Source of the DNA: Verrucomicrobiota bacterium
GTDB taxonomy: Bacteria; Verrucomicrobiota; Verrucomicrobiia; Opitutales; Opitutaceae
Assembly (NCBI GenBank): GCA_016871755.1
Contig: VHCJ01000028.1
Coordinates: 1-34,880, forward strand
Length of the DNA: 34,880 bases
Direction of reading: 5' to 3'
The translations under genes were made by a program, and so were the position numbers. Shown piece by piece: positions 31,857-34,880 of this stretch (positions are counted from its first letter, which is position 1; the number at the start of each line of letters is the position of its first letter). Under the pieces are notes generated by a model, which was not told the DNA's origin, searched no databases, and saw only the letters and a program-made list of their open reading frames with translations.

Positions 31857-34142
31857 GTGCACCTCGCTCCTCCTTCCTCCTCCCGTGAACTGCGCTCCGT
31901 CCGCCACGACGCCGATTTGGTAATCGTCGGCGGTGGCCTCGGCGGCACGTGCTGCGCGCTCACGGCGGCGCGCGCCGGCCTCAAGGTCGTGCTCGTGCAG
32001 GACCGGCCCGTGCTGGGCGGCAACGCTTCCAGCGAGGTGCGCCTGTGGATCCTGGGCGCCACTTCCCACATGGGGAACAACAACCGCTGGGCGCGCGAGG
32101 GCGGCGTGATCGACGAATTGCTGGTCGAAAACATGTACCGCAACCCTGAGGGTAACCCGCTCTTCGTCGACGCGCTGCTGCTCGAGATGGTCACGGCGGA
32201 GAAGAACATCACGCTGCTGCTCAACACCGCCGTCCACGACGTCACGAAGCGCGACCCGGACACCATCGCGAGCGTGCGCGCATTCTGTTCGCAAAACTCC
32301 ACGGCCTACGAACTGCACGCCCCGCTCTTCTGCGACGCTTCGGGCGACGGCCTCGTGGGTTTCATGGCGGGCGCCGCTTTCCGCATGGGTGCGGAGTCGC
32401 GCGAAGAGTTCGGCGAGGGTTTTGCGCCCTCCAAAGAGTACGGCGAACTCCTCGGCCACTCTCTGTATTTCTATTCCAAGGACACCGGCCGGCCCGTGAC
32501 CTTCACCCCGCCGAGCTTCGCCCTGACCGACATCACCAAGATCCCGCGCTGGCGGCAGTTCAAGGCGGGCGAGTTCGGCTGCAAGCTCTGGTGGCTCGAA
32601 TACGGCGGGCGCCTCGACACCGTGCACGACACCGAGGGGATCAAGTGGGAACTTTGGAAGGTCGCTTATGGCGTTTGGAATCACATCAAGAACAGCGGCC
32701 AGTTCCCCGAGGCCGCCAACCTCACGCTGGAGTGGATCGGCCACATTCCGGGCAAGCGCGAGAGCCGCCGCTTCGAAGGCGACTACATTCTGCGCCAGCA
32801 GGACATCGTCGAGCAGCGCGCACATCCCGACGCCGTGGCGTTCGGCGGCTGGTCGATCGACCTCCACCCGGGTGACGGCGTATTTTCGGAGAAACCCGGC
32901 TGCAATCAGTGGCACTCCAAGGGCGTTTACCAGATTCCGTACCGCTGTCTCTACAGCCGCAATATCACCAATCTCTTCCTCGCCGGTCGCGTCATCAGCG
33001 CCTCGCATGTCGCCTTCGCGTCCAGCCGCGTCATGGCCACGTGTGCGCACGCGGGCCAGGCTGTCGGCCTCGCCGCCGCGCTTTGCCGTCGCGACACGCT
33101 CCTGCCGCGCGCGCTCACGGCGCCTGCGCCCCTCGCCGAACTGCAGCGCGCCCTCCTGCGCACCGGCCAGCACATCCCCGGTTTCTCCCTGGCCGGCGAC
33201 TCCGCCGATCTCGCCCAGCGCGCCACGCTCTCCGCCTCCAGCGAATACCAGCTCGCCACGCTCCCGGCCGACGGCCCCGCCGTCTCCCTGGCCGACGGCT
33301 GGGCGATGATGCTCCCCGTCACCGCCGGCACCAAGCTCGACCTCGCGGTCTTTGCCGATGTCGCCGCCGCCGCCGAGCTGCGGGTCGAGCTGCGCCAAAG
33401 CAGCCGGTCCGACAACCACACGCCCGACGTCACGCTCGAAACCAAGACGCTCCCCCTCGCCGCCGGCGACGGCCAGGAGGTCGCGGTGTCCTTCACCCAC
33501 ACGTTTGCCGACACCCGCTACGCCTTTGTTTGTTTCTTTGGTGGACCCGCCATCCGCCTCCGCACGAGCGAGCAGCGGCTCACGGGCGTGCTTTCGCTCT
33601 GCCACATGGTGAACCTCGCCGTGGCGAAATCGGCGGTGCAGACGCCGCCGCCCGATATCGGCGTCGATACCTTTGAGTTCTGGCAACCGCAGCGCCGCCC
33701 CGCCGGCCGCAACCTTGCCCTGCGCCTCGCGCGCCCGCTCGCGGCCTTCGGCGCCGCCAACGTCGTCAACGGCGTCGCGCGCCCCACCAACGCGCCCAAC
33801 GCCTGGCTCGCCTCCCTCGCCGACCCCGCGCCTGCACTCACCCTGCGTTGGGCCGAGCCGCAGACGATTGCGCGGATCGAGCTCATGTTCGATCCAGACT
33901 TCGATCACCCCATGGAGTCGGTCCTCATGGGGCACCCCGAGCGCCGCATGCCGTTTTGCGTGGAGCGTTACCGCGTGCTTGACGAAAGCGGCCACGTGCT
34001 CGCCACCTGCACGGAGAATCATCAGGCCCGCAACGTCATCGTGCTCGCCTCGCCCGTCACGACCCGCGCCCTCCGGCTCGAACTCGCCGCCCCCGCCGCT
34101 CACGTCCCCGCCGCCCTGTTCGAAGTGCGGTGCTACGCGTAG
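31857..34142 (+). CDS. FAD-dependent oxidoreductase with C-terminal discoidin-like region
   Basis: A 761-residue cytoplasmic flavoprotein of the FAD_oxidored (PF12831) type, starting at GTG 31857. The dinucleotide fold DLVIVGGGLGGTCCALTAAR (20-39) is followed by PVLGGNASSEVRLWILGATS (51-70), DASGDGLVGFMAGAAFRMG and the C-terminal flavin motif NLFLAGRVISASHVAFASSR. The last 120 residues or so (LALRLARPLAAFGAANVVNG, LRWAEPQTIARIELMFDPDF, TTRALRLELAAPAAHVPAAL) look like a discoidin/galactose-binding domain, unusual on a protein with no export signal. It probably oxidises a sugar or sugar acid, but the substrate is unknown. It is the last intact gene of the plus-strand locus, 18 bases after the DUF5107 gene. 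Confidence 0.87.
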   Translation: MHLAPPSSSRELRSVRHDADLVIVGGGLGGTCCALTAARAGLKVVLVQDRPVLGGNASSEVRLWILGATSHMGNNNRWAREGGVIDELLVENMYRNPEGNPLFVDALLLEMVTAEKNITLLLNTAVHDVTKRDPDTIASVRAFCSQNSTAYELHAPLFCDASGDGLVGFMAGAAFRMGAESREEFGEGFAPSKEYGELLGHSLYFYSKDTGRPVTFTPPSFALTDITKIPRWRQFKAGEFGCKLWWLEYGGRLDTVHDTEGIKWELWKVAYGVWNHIKNSGQFPEAANLTLEWIGHIPGKRESRRFEGDYILRQQDIVEQRAHPDAVAFGGWSIDLHPGDGVFSEKPGCNQWHSKGVYQIPYRCLYSRNITNLFLAGRVISASHVAFASSRVMATCAHAGQAVGLAAALCRRDTLLPRALTAPAPLAELQRALLRTGQHIPGFSLAGDSADLAQRATLSASSEYQLATLPADGPAVSLADGWAMMLPVTAGTKLDLAVFADVAAAAELRVELRQSSRSDNHTPDVTLETKTLPLAAGDGQEVAVSFTHTFADTRYAFVCFFGGPAIRLRTSEQRLTGVLSLCHMVNLAVAKSAVQTPPPDIGVDTFEFWQPQRRPAGRNLALRLARPLAAFGAANVVNGVARPTNAPNAWLASLADPAPALTLRWAEPQTIARIELMFDPDFDHPMESVLMGHPERRMPFCVERYRVLDESGHVLATCTENHQARNVIVLASPVTTRALRLELAAPAAHVPAALFEVRCYA

Positions 34143-34189
34143 CCCGCCTGCATCACACTCAAGCTGGTTTTCTCCCCCGTTCTAGTCTT

Positions 34190-34598
34190 CGACGCTTCTC
34201 ACTCGTCCGTTACAACATCAGCGAAAACGACAGCGGAAACCTCATCCGCTTTTCCGGCGTGCCCACGAACACACAAATCTACAACAACACCTTTTACGCC
34301 AAGCCCACGATGGACAACCGCCGTGTTCCCGGCGACCCGCCGCGCATCCTTTACCACAAGGACTGGCAGGGATGGTCCGACGGCGTGGAATTCACGAACA
34401 ACATCATCTACAACGATTGCCCGCAGGCCGTTTATGAGTTCGGCCAGAGCCGGAACAATAGATGGTCGCACAATCTGTTTTTCGGCCACCACCCCGCCAG
34501 CGAACCGGGCGATGCCGCCAAGGTCACCGCCGATCCGCTTTTCGCTGGCAACCCCGGCACTGCCGACCGCGGTCGGGGGTCCGCCATCGCGGTTTATT
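34190..34598 (+). pseudogene. Right-handed parallel beta-helix protein, internal/C-terminal fragment
   Basis: The frame reads LVRYNISENDSGNLIRFSGV, TNTQIYNNTFYA, WSDGVEFTNNIIYND, RNNRWSHNLFFGHHP and KVTADPLFAGNPGTADRGRG. These are the N-rich coils of pectate-lyase-like parallel beta-helix proteins (Beta_helix/NosD type), ending in the DP.F..PGT tail that is usual just before the C-terminus. The N-terminal part is missing, because the 50 bases after the FAD gene show no start or homology. The C-terminus is cut exactly at 34598/34599 by the 46-bp repeat. Intact relatives have more than 400 residues. It is a relic, perhaps of a polysaccharide lyase or epimerase. Confidence 0.75.
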
Positions 34599-34644
34599 AC
34601 TGGAAGGAAACCGGATTTTGCTGGGGTTGGGTCGGGTGGGGGTT
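34599..34644 (+). repeat. 46-bp direct repeat, right copy
   Basis: Identical over all 46 bases and in the same orientation to 1834-1879. Its left edge coincides with the end of the beta-helix fragment. The perfect identity in such distant copies points to recent origin, recombination or an active dispersed element. Confidence 0.9.
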
Positions 34645-34771
34645 AGGGGGAGGGGCGGAGGAAAAACCAAGGCGGCCCCCTTAGCCCCCCACACCGAAAA
34701 GAGGCTTTTCGCGACGGGTGACGGCAGTCCTCGCGGAGCGACGAGATGCGCCCGCCGAAAATGGGCCGGAA
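34645..34771. other. Short spacer between the 46-bp repeat and the IS
   Basis: No gene is recognisable. It contains a small perfect hairpin, CGAAAAG/CTTTTCG with an AGG loop (34695-34711). It shares no visible similarity with 1688-1833, the outer flank of the left repeat copy. Confidence 0.5.
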
Positions 34772-34880
34772 TGACCTGACCCCGAAATTTTGAGCCGCCT
34801 TGGGTGTTAGTCTGGGCCACCAGAAAGGACCCAGACCATGAAAGGCAAACGACATACGACTGAGGATAAGATCCGCATTT
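34772..34880 (+). mobile_element. IS3-family insertion sequence, right copy (5' end only)
   Basis: It starts at 34772 with TGACCTGACCCCGAAATTTT and runs off the window. It is the inverted counterpart of 1-242, with two differences in the 109 shared bases. The AAAGGAC tract 8 bases before the orfA ATG is a good ribosome-binding site. The base pairs just outside this end show no copy of the sequence outside 242, so the two copies are separate insertions or the junction is rearranged. Confidence 0.85.
34838..34880 (+). CDS. IS3-family transposase OrfA, partial (first 14 residues)
   Basis: The first codons read [14 protein letters not shown], identical to the OrfA start at the left end of the window, which is on the opposite strand. 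The gene is cut by the window edge, so nothing more can be said about its integrity. Confidence 0.85.
   Translation, partial: MKGKRHTTEDKIRI

Noticed and set aside
31683-34103. 806-codon open frame on the minus strand opposite the FAD oxidoreductase
   Set aside because: Low-complexity Arg/Glu/Gly/Ala composition and exact opposition to a well-supported flavoprotein.
1253-34880. Attachment-site pair formed by the tRNA-Leu 3' end
   Set aside because: I found no second copy of the tRNA 3' end and no integrase gene in the window.

Overview
The window looks like a chromosomal segment of a GC-rich Verrucomicrobiota bacterium, most likely Opitutaceae-like. The reasons are two very large TonB-dependent receptors with an SPFVV or LPAFAV type TonB box, a DUF1501 fragment, glycosidases of the GH31/GH39/GH43/GH106 kind, and almost no Shine-Dalgarno sequences in front of the native genes. 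Taxonomy is inferred from gene content only.

Layout. Both ends lie inside near-identical copies of one IS3-type element in inverted orientation (1-242 on minus, 34772-34880 on plus), so this is probably a contig that broke at a repeat. Positions 243-1690 are a worn junction zone: a DUF1501 gene cut by the IS, a frameshifted OsmC gene, an intact tRNA-Leu(TAA) and an older IS3 remnant. A perfect 46-bp direct repeat follows at 1834-1879 and again at 34599-34644. Each copy abuts a gene broken exactly at its edge, and the two copies enclose a block of about 32.7 kb devoted to carbohydrate use.

Positions 1880-13351 (minus strand) form a compact glucuronate operon: TonB-dependent receptor, secreted GH39-like glycosidase, mannonate dehydratase (uxuA), RraA-family protein, sodium:solute symporter, uronate isomerase (uxaC), SDR-type fructuronate reductase, and the 5' half of a GlcD-like FAD oxidase. 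A divergent AraC-type activator (13549-14466) shares the promoter region. The pathway is glucuronate to fructuronate to mannonate to 2-keto-3-deoxygluconate (KDG). No KDG kinase or KDPG aldolase is present.

Positions 14467-20387 hold two decayed GH106 (alpha-L-rhamnosidase type) remnants, a GH31 glycosidase, a LacI repressor and a GH43 glycosidase. The GH31 and GH43 genes carry homologous leaders of about 230 bp, a duplicated segment that includes a possible LacI half-operator.

Positions 20592-34142 (plus strand) hold a second locus: TonB-dependent receptor with a carboxypeptidase-regulatory-like domain, a REP-like hairpin, a 953-residue secreted protein of unknown family, an ExuT-like MFS hexuronate transporter, a DUF5107-TPR protein and an FAD-dependent oxidoreductase. 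The order suggests outer-membrane import of an oligosaccharide, periplasmic processing, inner-membrane import of an acidic sugar and cytoplasmic conversion by the last two proteins. That final pair is the best candidate here for undescribed biochemistry.
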